Of a stretch of DNA of 55,701 nucleotides, positions 23,887 to 33,005 are shown piece after piece (within the stretch, counting starts at the first letter, position 1; every line of letters starts with the position of its first letter). The notes beneath the pieces were generated by a model. The model was not told the DNA's origin, ran no database searches, and worked only from the letters and a program-made list of their open reading frames with translations. A program made the position numbers and the translations under genes. Origin of the DNA: Vibrio zhanjiangensis (GTDB lineage Bacteria > Pseudomonadota > Gammaproteobacteria > Enterobacterales > Vibrionaceae); the NCBI RefSeq assembly GCF_030161235.1, contig NZ_BSPW01000096.1, positions 1 through 55,701 on the forward strand, read 5' to 3'.

Positions 23887-26577
23887 CTAAATAGTATTTT
23901 CAATCTGATAGAGAAGGGTATCCGTCTTCAATGGTTTGGGCAAATACGCGTCCATACCTGAGTCGTAACAGCGTCGAATGTCATCGTCAATCACGCTGGC
24001 TGTTAGGGCGATAATCGGTGTTTTGGGCAATCCTAACAGTTGTTCATGGGCGCGTATTTTTTGTGTGGCCTCGAACCCGTCCATTACTGGCATCATACAA
24101 TCCATTAGGATAAGACTAAAAGAGGTATCCTCTTTGTATTTATCCACAGCAATTTGACCGTTTTCTGCGACTTCAAACTGGTATCCCGCTTTACTGAGCA
24201 TAAGCGACGCTACTTTCTGGTTGACGTGATTATCTTCCACTAATAACACACGACCTACTCTTCCCGAAACGAAGTCATTTTTTTGAGGAGGGATACCAGA
24301 TGTTTCTATTGGGTCATGGTATAAGTTTGAGACAATACCCATGGATAAAAATTTATTTAACTTATCTTTAAGTACGGCGGCTTTAAATGGCTTAGGCATA
24401 TAATCATCCATGCCCACATCAAAACATTTTTGGATATCATCGTCTGCAACGCTTGCGGTTAAAGCGATGATAGGAATGTTTGATTTTTTATTCTCTTCCT
24501 GTTCGAAGTAACGAATTTTCTTCGTGGCTTCAAAACCGTCCATCACAGGCATCATACAATCCATTAGAATTAGACCATAATGATTATGCTTAAACATCTC
24601 CACAGCTTTTTGCCCATTTTCGGCTAAATCAAAACGGTAACCAGCTTTTTCTACATGCAGTCCTGCAATCTTTCTATTCACCTCATTGTCATCGACAATG
24701 AGTATTTTTTTTGATTGACTACCTTCATAGATATTGGCATCAGTTTGAGGTGAGTGGGTATGGACATTCTGCTCCAGCCGTTCAAGGATTTTTACTAATC
24801 TCAGGCCTAGCAATGGCTGAGTAATGATGGCATCGACACTGTCTCCAAAGTTGAAAGTATCGCTATGTAGGTGTTTTATAATGCACACAGGAATACCGGT
24901 ATTGCTTAGGTGGTAGAAGCAATGTTCACTTTGGCGTGCTAAGTTGGGAACTGTTTCAACATAAATGACGATCACATTGTCTTGCTCTGTGTTCCAAGTT
25001 GGCAGTCCATCCAAACGGGTAAAGGAATGCTGAACTGGTATATGATAAACATTAAGTTCATGTTTCAACTGGCGTTCGCGATCTTTATCATCACAGACTA
25101 GGCAAAGTTGAGAATGTTTCAACGTGTGCTTAGTATCAACATGATGCTCTGCAATAGGAAGAGAAAGCGTAAAAAAGAATCGGCTACCGTTTCCTTTTTT
25201 CGATTCCAGCTGAATAACACCCCCCATTAGTTCTACTAGTTGCGTGCTAATGGCCAAGCCCAGTCCAGTCCCTCCAAACTGGCGAGTCGTGGAATCATCT
25301 TCCTGTGCAAACGGCTCAAATATTTTTCTCTGCTGTTTTTCGTCAATACCAATACCGGAATCTCGAACCGAAAATTCTACGATAGCTTGAGAGTCGATGA
25401 TGTGTAATGTATTGACGGCGAGCTCTACTTCTCCCGTTTCTGTGAATTTCACGGCGTTGGACATAAAGTTCATGAGGATTTGACGTAGGCGGTGATCGTC
25501 TATCATCAGACAATAGGGTGTATTGGGGCTAATGGAGACTCTAAGGTGGATCTGTTTTTCTTTCGCTTTTGTTGAAACAATAGAGGCAATGTCGTATATG
25601 GATTCACGTACATTGGTAGAATGCGGGCTGATCACTAACATCCCCGATTCTATTTTGGAAAAGTCTAAAATATCATTAATCAAATTAAGAAGAAGGTGTG
25701 ATGATGTTTCAATGGTGTCCACATAATCACGCTGAGTCGCTGTTAGTTCGGTATCCGAAAGGACTTCTGAAATGCCAATCACGCCATTGAGCGGAGTGCG
25801 AATTTCGTGTGACATATTCGCTAGAAAGCTACTTTTCGCTTTGCTTGCTTGGATGGCTTTGTCTTTTTCTTTTTCGGCTTCATCTTTTGCCAAGCCAAGC
25901 TCTGCGTAATGCCTGGCAATAAGGTCACTGGACTCGTTAAACTTGTTCGCCAAATGGGTGATTTCATCGTGAAACCAAGGGGTAGGAAGACCTATTTTTC
26001 TTGGAGTGTGACAGGGGTTATTTTCGCTGACAGCTTTCTCCATCATGTTAATGCGCCTTATGATAAAAAACCATGTAAAGGTCAGTACACCAGTGAGTAA
26101 TAATATTATGCGAATACTTTCTGCTGATAGGATATGAAGAAATTGAGACCATAGGCTTTGGTAAGTGTTTGTTAAATCAGATTGAATGATTAGTTGACCC
26201 AATGTGTAATTTTTTCCACCGAAATGATGGATTAAAGGCCATGTTTGAGTGATGACGTTATCTTTAATCGCTTCACCTCGCTCGATGATGGATTCTGTCT
26301 CTGTCGAAATATGCGCATAATCTACGTTTGGTAAGGTGAATAAGCCATCGATTTGGGCTCGAAGCAACAATCTATCTTCAACCCATACGCTTTCTGTGAT
26401 ACCCGATAGATGACTGTTTTTAATATTGGATAGGTTGTCATTAATGGATTGGATATCTATCTGGAGTCGATGATGAAGGTTGTAACTGGCGGTTGCTAAA
26501 GCAAGTACTGTACTCATTATTGCAACAGCGAACAGAAGCTTTTTATTGATACTCAGGTATCGATGTTTTCTACTCAT
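23887..26577 (-). CDS. Hybrid sensor histidine kinase with two receiver domains
   Basis: 896 aa from the ATG at 26577 (AGG 6 nt upstream); 50 further codons upstream are probably untranslated. Order: membrane helix about 13-33, periplasmic sensor about 34-155, membrane helix about 157-178 (IILLLTGVLTFTWFFII), HAMP-like linker, HisKA with SFLANMSHEIRTPLNG, HATPase with NFMSNAVKFT, DSGIGI and GGTGLGLAIS, a degenerate receiver-like stretch, then two complete receivers (LIVDDNEVN, LILMDCMMPVMDG; LLVEDNHVN, LILMDCMMPVMDG). No HPt domain is present, so phosphate must pass to an outside HPt protein. The stimulus is unknown. The two receivers look like a tandem duplication. Confidence 0.85.
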   Translation of the reverse strand: MSRKHRYLSINKKLLFAVAIMSTVLALATASYNLHHRLQIDIQSINDNLSNIKNSHLSGITESVWVEDRLLLRAQIDGLFTLPNVDYAHISTETESIIERGEAIKDNVITQTWPLIHHFGGKNYTLGQLIIQSDLTNTYQSLWSQFLHILSAESIRIILLLTGVLTFTWFFIIRRINMMEKAVSENNPCHTPRKIGLPTPWFHDEITHLANKFNESSDLIARHYAELGLAKDEAEKEKDKAIQASKAKSSFLANMSHEIRTPLNGVIGISEVLSDTELTATQRDYVDTIETSSHLLLNLINDILDFSKIESGMLVISPHSTNVRESIYDIASIVSTKAKEKQIHLRVSISPNTPYCLMIDDHRLRQILMNFMSNAVKFTETGEVELAVNTLHIIDSQAIVEFSVRDSGIGIDEKQQRKIFEPFAQEDDSTTRQFGGTGLGLAISTQLVELMGGVIQLESKKGNGSRFFFTLSLPIAEHHVDTKHTLKHSQLCLVCDDKDRERQLKHELNVYHIPVQHSFTRLDGLPTWNTEQDNVIVIYVETVPNLARQSEHCFYHLSNTGIPVCIIKHLHSDTFNFGDSVDAIITQPLLGLRLVKILERLEQNVHTHSPQTDANIYEGSQSKKILIVDDNEVNRKIAGLHVEKAGYRFDLAENGQKAVEMFKHNHYGLILMDCMMPVMDGFEATKKIRYFEQEENKKSNIPIIALTASVADDDIQKCFDVGMDDYMPKPFKAAVLKDKLNKFLSMGIVSNLYHDPIETSGIPPQKNDFVSGRVGRVLLVEDNHVNQKVASLMLSKAGYQFEVAENGQIAVDKYKEDTSFSLILMDCMMPVMDGFEATQKIRAHEQLLGLPKTPIIALTASVIDDDIRRCYDSGMDAYLPKPLKTDTLLYQIENTI

Positions 26578-26812
26578 TATTAACCTAGCCTTTTTATCGA
26601 ATATTCTTTTATTTTTTAAGGATAGTTGCGCTTGGAGGCCGCTGCCTTCACGCCAACAACAAACTTTGCGACAGAACCTTATCTTTTGCTGCAAGCACCA
26701 GAGCTTGGCATTAACAACAGTAGACAAAAAAATTGGGCCATCGGCCCAGAAACATCAAAGGATAGTGTACGTTATAGCAAGAATAAAACTTTATTTTTTG
26801 GCATTGTGGTTA

Positions 26813-27025
26813 TCATTGACCACGGACATTTTCTGCCATTGGCCCTTTACTACCTTGACCGACGGTATACGCCACCTTTTCTCCATCATGAAGTGTTTTA
26901 AACCCAGTTCCGTCAATATTAGTGTGATGAACAAACAGATCTTGAGAGCCATCGTCCGGAGTAATAAAACCAAACCCTTTCGTCTCACTGAACCATTTTA
27001 CCGTGCCTGTTAGCTGTTGTGTCAT
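26813..27025 (-). CDS. CspA-family cold-shock protein
   Basis: 70 aa, the standard CspA length. RNP1 is KGFGFI, RNP2 LFVHH, and the start GTVKWFSETKG is canonical. It is an RNA/single-strand DNA chaperone. It lies alone in its direction between the kinase gene and the divergent Hsp20 gene, and has a long 5' region (27026-27280) that could be a cold-responsive leader. Confidence 0.9.
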   Translation of the reverse strand: MTQQLTGTVKWFSETKGFGFITPDDGSQDLFVHHTNIDGTGFKTLHDGEKVAYTVGQGSKGPMAENVRGQ

Positions 27026-27299
27026 TATCAGTCCTTGTTCCTATTCCATACGATACAGCGACATGCTATGTGAATATGAATGCCGCTTAACAAAGATAAC
27101 CCATTTCCTTCCAATGAAAAGAGTATGACGAAGATCGACTTTTGATTAGCTAAGAAAAAAAATATTTCAATGTCGGACAGGTCACAGGGATTGAATCAAA
27201 AAATAGTCGTCCTCATTCAATAAATAAGACATGAGCAACACTTTTATTTATTATTCCAAGCTGTTATATCGATATAATAAAATCGTATTTTAATCCCCC

Positions 27300-27328
27300 C
27301 TTGAATACGCAAAAAAAATTCATATACC
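27300..27328 (+). promoter_or_regulatory. Possible sigma-32 promoter of hsp20
   Basis: CTTGAA (27300-27305), 15-nt spacer, then CATATACC (27321-27328). The -35 is a perfect heat-shock sequence; the -10 is a weak match to CCCCAT-type boxes. It lies about 80 nt before the gene. Confidence 0.4.
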
Positions 27329-27374
27329 TTTCTACAAGGTTAAGTCAGTTGTTTTGATTAACCTTATCATGTTC

Positions 27375-27410
27375 GTTGAACCATTAATGTTGCTTCATCA
27401 GGAGGATGTT
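27375..27410 (+). promoter_or_regulatory. Possible ROSE-like RNA thermometer
   Basis: The leader ends TTGCTTCATCAGGAGGATGTT before the ATG. A TTGCT close before AGGA that can pair with it is the hallmark of ROSE elements in front of small heat-shock genes. Full folding was not computed. Confidence 0.4.
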
Positions 27411-27866
27411 ATGAACTCAATTGATTTAACCCCGCTTTACCGTACTACGATTGGTTTTGATCGTATGGCTTCTCTGATTAACAGTGCGTTAAGCTCAGAG
27501 CCTATTCCCAATGGTTATCCCCCTTACAATATCGAAATGCGCAGTGATTGCGAATACAGCATCACCGTCGCAGTGGCCGGGTTTTCGCAAGATGATATCG
27601 ATATTCAGGTAGAAAATGGACTCCTCACTATCAAAGGAGAAAGAGAGAACCTCAAAGATGAACAAAGCAAGCTTCTCTATCAAGGCATTGTTAATGGCTC
27701 ATTTGAACGACGTTTTAATCTCGCTGAATATGTCGAAGTCACCTGTGCTGATATGGAGGATGGGCTACTGACTATACAGCTTAGAAAAGAAATACCTGAA
27801 GCCATGAAGCCTAAGCGCATCGAAATTAAGGGACAGGATAAGAAAGCCCTCGAGCATAAGGCGTAA
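27411..27866 (+). CDS. Small heat-shock protein, IbpA/Hsp20 family
   Basis: 151 aa from the ATG at 27411, behind a strong ribosome site (CAGGAGG); in-frame codons upstream belong to the leader. The alpha-crystallin domain spans about 35-130 (YPPYNIEMRSDCEYSITVAV, then AGFSQDDIDIQVENGLLTIKG and FERRFNLAEYVEV). N-terminal FDRM and the C-terminal tail fit IbpA. It is an ATP-independent holdase for unfolding proteins. Confidence 0.9.
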   Translation: MNSIDLTPLYRTTIGFDRMASLINSALSSEPIPNGYPPYNIEMRSDCEYSITVAVAGFSQDDIDIQVENGLLTIKGERENLKDEQSKLLYQGIVNGSFERRFNLAEYVEVTCADMEDGLLTIQLRKEIPEAMKPKRIEIKGQDKKALEHKA

Positions 27867-27940
27867 CTCTACCTGAGGCGCGCGACAGCGCGTCTCTCTG
27901 ATGGATTGATTAAACAATGGATATTTTCAAGGAGAAGAAA

Positions 27941-28117
27941 ATGATCACTTGTCCAACCTGCAACACCGAAATGACGTCGAGAAACGGCATCCATGTTTGT
28001 CCAAGGCATGAGATTGGGGATTGTGCCTTTGACGCGTACCGCGAGCATGAACATTGCTCCAGCCCTCAACATTTAACCACGCCATATCAAGTCGCACATA
28101 AGGAAGATATTGGGTAA
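27941..28117 (+). CDS. Small zinc-ribbon-like protein
   Basis: 58 aa from the ATG at 27941 (AAGGAG upstream); an earlier in-frame ATG at 27917 lacks a site. Cysteine pattern CPTCNTEM, VCPRHEIGDC and HCSSP, which could bind one zinc. It follows hsp20 in the same direction after 74 nt and may share its transcript. Confidence 0.6.
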   Translation: MITCPTCNTEMTSRNGIHVCPRHEIGDCAFDAYREHEHCSSPQHLTTPYQVAHKEDIG

Positions 28118-28199
28118 TAGGCGCAGACTATGAACGAATATGTATAATGGCTATATTCTTCATGCGAGAATCATGCGGCATGATTAAAACGACAGCGCA

Positions 28200-29579
28200 C
28201 TATCGGTACTGCCACTGCTCCCAGAAACTGTATTTTCTTGGGTGTTTTTCTTTTAAGCAGGTCAAATACGCTTGATGAGTTAAATGACTTTTCCAATCTG
28301 TCACTGATTTAGAGAATGTCTCTGCTTGAGATAAATCATTGATGGCATAACGATAATATTTGGAGCGAGCACTATCTAGGATTTGATTGACCAGTAAGCG
28401 CCGCATGAGCACTGCCGATAAGGGCCTTTCGTTCTTACTTAGATACGTGGAAAGTTTGCGATAAAAGCTGTAGTCAGAAGAATTAGCCTCTTTCAATCGA
28501 GATAAAAATAAGGTTTCAATGGCGTCAATTTCGCCTATATCCTGAAAAAAAGCGATCCCTTTTTCGATAGGTTTAGCCTTCGCCGCCATTTGATACACTT
28601 TCTCTTGAGTTTTCAGAGTTTCGTTGCCTGATGTGAACGACAGGTAAGCCAAGTAATCTTTCGAGTCCATATACCTCTCAAAGCGTGCCCAAATCAGCGC
28701 TTTTTCTTTTTCTTTATCGCCCTCAAGTTGATAGGCTTCTTGGAGAAGCGTGTATTTATCCAATATCATCCTTGAAGTTTCTGGAATGCCTTCTAGCCAC
28801 TCAATCGCCTTCTCCGACTGAAATTGATTATTCAGCCTCGAGGCTATCTTGCAGCGGCTCTGATCATCGATACCTGTCAATTGACACAAATCTATATATC
28901 GGTCGACATTCTTTTCTTTATCAGCAATTTTTTTATGTATTGACAGTTGCTTGGCATGATTTTGGAATATTTTCCACTCTACTTTTCCATCTCTTCGACT
29001 GAGTATGTCCTTTGAAGGCTCAGGTAACCGTTGTTTAAACTGTTCAATCACTTCAGGTGTTAAAGCGTGATTCAATTTGTCGATAATAGCATGTCGATTG
29101 CCATAATCATCACTAGAATAAATCTGGGAAATATAATCGACGATAGCGCTTGGGCTAAGTGAAGATAAAGGCAAGGCTTTATCCAAAACATCAAACAGTT
29201 GGTAATAAAACCCACCCAAGTCACCATGTGAATCATCCACACGTTCGAATAGTTTCCCATCCATTTCAATGAGCGATTGACACAATTTAACCGCTAAGCT
29301 AGGCGCTTGAGTAACCAGGTATTTTTCTGCCTTTTCTGAAATCGCATACAACCTGTCACAAAATGGCCCTGACTCTCGATAATCGATGAACTTCGTTCCT
29401 CGTTTAATGGCAGAGACCTCCTTGTTGAGTGCCTTGTACATAGCGTCAGGATCATGCATCGCCATGAGCGTGGTAACGACTTTCTTGCAATCTCGGTTTT
29501 CATTGTGAATTTCAACAAGCAAATCCACAAGGGCGTTTTTATCCAATTTTTGGAGTTTTTTGGTCAGAGTGGCAGACAT
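28200..29579 (-). CDS. Large helical-repeat protein, possibly DUF6880
   Basis: 459 aa, all-helical, no membrane segment, TPR/SWIM-like appearance. Blocks LVDLLVEIHNENRDCKKVV, AIKRGTKFIDYRESGPFCDR and YRYAINDLSQAETFSKSV resemble what I recall of DUF6880, but I cannot confirm the family. Ribosome site AAGGTGA before the ATG. It is monocistronic or paired with the 29674 gene upstream on the same strand. Function unknown. Confidence 0.55.
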   Translation of the reverse strand: MSATLTKKLQKLDKNALVDLLVEIHNENRDCKKVVTTLMAMHDPDAMYKALNKEVSAIKRGTKFIDYRESGPFCDRLYAISEKAEKYLVTQAPSLAVKLCQSLIEMDGKLFERVDDSHGDLGGFYYQLFDVLDKALPLSSLSPSAIVDYISQIYSSDDYGNRHAIIDKLNHALTPEVIEQFKQRLPEPSKDILSRRDGKVEWKIFQNHAKQLSIHKKIADKEKNVDRYIDLCQLTGIDDQSRCKIASRLNNQFQSEKAIEWLEGIPETSRMILDKYTLLQEAYQLEGDKEKEKALIWARFERYMDSKDYLAYLSFTSGNETLKTQEKVYQMAAKAKPIEKGIAFFQDIGEIDAIETLFLSRLKEANSSDYSFYRKLSTYLSKNERPLSAVLMRRLLVNQILDSARSKYYRYAINDLSQAETFSKSVTDWKSHLTHQAYLTCLKEKHPRKYSFWEQWQYR

Positions 29580-29673
29580 ACATCACCTTATCAAGGAAGG
29601 GGAAACGATATGTTTAATTCAAACACACGAAACGGTTGTGTTATAGTACCACCCTAAAAAGCACTGAAAAACT

Positions 29674-30261
29674 TCAAACAAGACGATAGCTCGCCATTTT
29701 CCTTTTGGTTCCGGTAAAGCTGTCTGACACGTCAATGCGTTTCATCTCAATGTTGAGGTGAGAATGACGTTTTTTAAGCTTCTCGATATTGCTGGCAATG
29801 CGCTTGCACTGTAAAAATAACACCCCATCCAAGGGCGTTAGGGTATCGCCCACTTCAAGGCATTTCAGCAGGTTACTTGAACTCAACGTCTGCGACCTTC
29901 CGTTCACTATCCTATGGGCAGTGTATTGGGCCTTATAGTTAAGTGTTTTGGGTATCATTTGCTCACTGCGTGAGTAGACGACCCCCGTCTTTTTGTTGTT
30001 TATCACCCGCTGCTCTTTGTAAACCGACGTTTCTTCTGCAATTTTCGCCATGGCTTGCGGTGCGCGCGAGATGAGCAAGCGAAGCTGCAGGTCATCGCTG
30101 GTGATGTAATCAACGAGATTAAATGCCAGTCGAGCTCTAGCCAGCTCACCATAACACTCACTGTTGACGATATTCATGACATTCTGCCACTGCTGGGTCA
30201 GTGAGCTAGATTCTTTGTCAACGTCTACTTGTAGGCGTTGAATATCGTAGTGAATATTCAA
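29674..30261 (-). CDS. Unknown protein, TTG start
   Basis: 195 aa. The frame opens at a TTG (30261) preceded by GGATGGAG, a good ribosome site; no ATG fits. Helical N-terminal half, basic C-terminal half (KRHSHLNIEMKRIDVSD, then FTGTKRKMASYRLV). No motif recognised. It could be a nucleic-acid-binding protein by composition only. It precedes the 28200-29579 gene on the same strand by 94 nt. Confidence 0.5.
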   Translation of the reverse strand: MNIHYDIQRLQVDVDKESSSLTQQWQNVMNIVNSECYGELARARLAFNLVDYITSDDLQLRLLISRAPQAMAKIAEETSVYKEQRVINNKKTGVVYSRSEQMIPKTLNYKAQYTAHRIVNGRSQTLSSSNLLKCLEVGDTLTPLDGVLFLQCKRIASNIEKLKKRHSHLNIEMKRIDVSDSFTGTKRKMASYRLV

Positions 30262-30695
30262 TTTGCTCCATCCTTTTCTAGGTAGCGTGATGCTTGAGCT
30301 TGTTTGTGTTCGTTTTCGAGATCAGTGACGCTCAAGCCAAACGGTATTGGTTTTTGTTTGTAAACCTTGCCCACACCTATCATTATTACATGACTTTCAA
30401 AGCCTCAACAACACACTGTGTTACTCTTACCGCATTAAGTAGCCCGTTAGCATGGCTGACATCAGGCTAGGGTTTACCCTAGATTGATAATCAACTTATC
30501 GAACAAAAAAAGAACATCATTAAAGTGTATTTAATCAAACAGTTAAGTTAGGTGAATGGACGTTTTTTACCGCGTTTGTAGTTAGACCACTCGTATAAAT
30601 CTCATTTCTAAAGTCGGTTATCAAACCTGCATACAATGCAAACGAGACAAAAACGAATATGTCGATAATTTCATTTGCGCCACCGACTTAGAGCC
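30262..30695. other. Gene-free 434 bp
   Basis: No supported gene. One palindrome, CTAGGGT-tt-ACCCTAG at 30467-30482, looks like an operator for the leftward gene at 30261. Confidence 0.4.
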
Positions 30696-31047
30696 CTACA
30701 TTGCCTGTACCTGCCAAATTCCATTTATCGACCGATAATCTTTAAGTAAGGTTCTGTTTAAAAATCCTTTCATCTCCTCCCGACTGCTCCAGCGAACCAC
30801 TTTCTTTAAGTTCGGATCGTAATAGTACAGATATCCACTAGGGCTAAAAAAACCTTTCGCTTTTGTAGAGACAACAGCAATCGCATGAGAGCCACTATCC
30901 GCTCTCACCTGCACCACATAATAACGCGTTGTATCACTTAACTTGTCAAACTCAGCGCTCAATCCTATCAAGTTAATATTGTCAGTGGATCTCACTACCT
31001 TCATATTGCGAACTCTCATTAACATGATTTTCTTTGTTTTCTGAGAG
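30696..31047 (-). pseudogene. C58 (YopT-like) cysteine protease, 3' part, split by Tn3 element
   Basis: C-terminal 116 codons of a gene whose 5' part is at 36803-37199. The C58 catalytic histidine and aspartate are recognisable in SGSHAIAVV and YLYYYDPN, 23 residues apart, as in YopT/AvrPphB-type peptidases. A frame from 31025 could still be translated on its own but lacks the catalytic cysteine. Removing the transposon and one copy of its 5-bp target repeat joins the two parts in frame to 249 residues. Such proteases are delivered effectors; the delivery route here is not shown. Confidence 0.75.
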
Positions 31048-31368
31048 GTTAAGGGGTTTGAGGTCCAATGGAACGAAAATGTACGATAAGATGATCAAGT
31101 TTTTGATTTATATACATTTAAGTGTTTTCACGAAACTCCCTTATGAAAATTATACATTAATGTAGATGTATAAAATCATGCTGATAATGCCGTTAGTCTT
31201 ATTTGTCTTACATTCAAAGAAATCCAGTGAGTCATGAGCAGATCACAAATATTGGTTTATAGGCAAAATAACAATGGGAAAAGTCATTTGGATTATACAT
31301 TTAGTCAATATTCATCCAAAACATCCTTTATAATACGGGCAGTACACACCATCACAACACGGCTTATA

Positions 31369-32586
31369 ATGGAAGAAAATAAACCCGACCGCAAAGCAGA
31401 GCGAGATCATCATTACGACTTTGGTTACCCGTTTCCCCCAAGGCATTGTGACTGGTACTGGTCTGATGCTGATATGACGTACGACCAAGCGCTAACAGCC
31501 TTTCATGCTCAGACTGAACAAGAGCAACGCATGAAGCGCAATCCAGTCAATAGAAACCGACCTAAAAGGCCCGTGGACCCCAATTATCACGATGGCAAAA
31601 GCTACCCGTTTCCGCCTCGCTATTCGATGGCGTGGGAAAATAACGAATATGGCATCAGCTACGATGAAGCAGTGGCACTGTACGAACATGAAAAAGCGAA
31701 ATGGGCCAATATAAGACTCACGACGCCTAACCCTCTGGTTTTGGTGACGCACAAAAACCCGCAAGGCTCACGCTTAGCGGTTCAAGCCATGAATGAAGAA
31801 CTGGCAGCAAAGCAGAAAGCGGAGCAAGCCGCAGAGAGCTCAACGCCTGTAATTAATCCCAACAATGCCTACTGGCCGCCGTACAACTTTGTGGCCGAAG
31901 AGGGCAAAGAGCACATCAATGTGACCTACGAACAACCGATCAAAGATTACGCTTGGTTATCGGTCGAAGAGGCGGAAGAGTTCGCGCAAAACCTCTATGA
32001 AGACATGGGAGGCAAAGATACGGTAGGTAATATAAAAAATTATGGATTTGGCTTGGGTAAAGCTACCTACGACGCGCATTCGATTGCCAAAGGCTTGGGC
32101 GGCTTACACGTTCAGGCTTACACCAAAAGCATAAATGGGCAAGATTGGATCATCATCAAGAACTACCGCAAGCACCTCAAGACACTCGAACGCGGCCATA
32201 TGTGGCAAGCGAACAACCCAAGGATTATTCAATTAGGACTTGGACTGAATGACTTAAAGGGGGCCACTCGATATGTGCGTTTTAACGTGGGGTTAGAAAT
32301 CGCCGTGTCGGTTGGTATCAATGCGGTTGATTATGCTCTAAGAGATGAGGCAACTATGGCCGAATTTGTAGGCAACTCAGCAGGGGATATTGTTAAGGGA
32401 ATGCTATCCCTCGTCGGGGGAGCACTTTTTACTGCTGTAGTAGTACCTACAACAGTTGGGGTTCTTGTTACATCGGTAGTATTCGCTTTGGCTTCTTTTG
32501 CTTTTGGGCATTTATTAAATGTAATAGATGAACAAAACGGCTATTCAAAATCGTTTACTCAGGAAGTCGCGGAGTTTTTTGAGTGA
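31369..32586 (+). CDS. Putative membrane-targeting effector (Tme-like), transposon cargo
   Basis: 405 aa from the ATG at 31369; the frame opens at 31234 but the upstream start lacks support. The N-terminal third has internal repeats (YPFPPRHCDWYWSDADMTYD and YPFPPRYSMAWENNEYGISYD-like units, plus a third WPPYNF unit). The C-terminal half is shared with the 38361 gene: LSVEEAEEF, NAVDYALRDEATMAEFVG and two to three hydrophobic helices near residues 345-385. It overlaps the next small membrane-protein gene by 4 nt. The pattern agrees with membrane-disrupting type VI effectors of the Tme kind described in Vibrio; this is inference. Confidence 0.6.
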   Translation: MEENKPDRKAERDHHYDFGYPFPPRHCDWYWSDADMTYDQALTAFHAQTEQEQRMKRNPVNRNRPKRPVDPNYHDGKSYPFPPRYSMAWENNEYGISYDEAVALYEHEKAKWANIRLTTPNPLVLVTHKNPQGSRLAVQAMNEELAAKQKAEQAAESSTPVINPNNAYWPPYNFVAEEGKEHINVTYEQPIKDYAWLSVEEAEEFAQNLYEDMGGKDTVGNIKNYGFGLGKATYDAHSIAKGLGGLHVQAYTKSINGQDWIIIKNYRKHLKTLERGHMWQANNPRIIQLGLGLNDLKGATRYVRFNVGLEIAVSVGINAVDYALRDEATMAEFVGNSAGDIVKGMLSLVGGALFTAVVVPTTVGVLVTSVVFALASFAFGHLLNVIDEQNGYSKSFTQEVAEFFE

Positions 32587-32987
32587 GCTATATCAGAGTA
32601 TTATTCAGTTTATTGCTAGCCATTCTAGGAGGTTGGATTAGTAAGGGAAATATAGAAATTGCATTCTTATATAAACATCCAGTCATTGAGAGAAGTGGTA
32701 TAGTTAACGTATTATCTGGTTATGGTTGTCTATCGATAGGTCTTTATTTGGCTTTGTTTTGGTTAAAGGATCAGTTTGGTTTTCCCCTCAACATCGGCAA
32801 AGCAAATAAAGTTATTGCAGGACTGATTGTCATCTCTCTTATATTAAGTGTCATGACGTTCTCTGCAATCAATCGCCAAATCGATGGATATGTAGAATGT
32901 AAAGATCAGCGAAAGCTATCAAGCCGTTATTCAAGCCGGACTTATGCCATTTCACAAGAGAGGTGCGAGTCTTTAGAGGTCAAATAA
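32583..32987 (+). CDS. Putative immunity protein, three membrane helices
   Basis: 134 aa from a GTG that overlaps the effector stop. Hydrophobic segments at about 6-19, 45-62 and 79-98; the tail GYVECKDQRKLSSRYSSRTYA is conserved in the paralogue at 39268 (GYIEC...FSSRTYA). A small polytopic protein translationally coupled to a membrane-active effector is the expected form of its immunity factor. Confidence 0.6.
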   Translation: MSYIRVLFSLLLAILGGWISKGNIEIAFLYKHPVIERSGIVNVLSGYGCLSIGLYLALFWLKDQFGFPLNIGKANKVIAGLIVISLILSVMTFSAINRQIDGYVECKDQRKLSSRYSSRTYAISQERCESLEVK

Positions 32988-33005
32988 GATCATTACGTGG
33001 CACAC

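Noticed and set aside
26546..27013. 155-codon plus-strand frame between kinase and cspA
   Set aside because: Antisense shadow covering the start of the kinase gene and the whole of cspA.
30696..31025. Independent 109-residue gene
   Set aside because: It is the in-frame 3' part of the gene split by the Tn3 element and lacks the catalytic cysteine.
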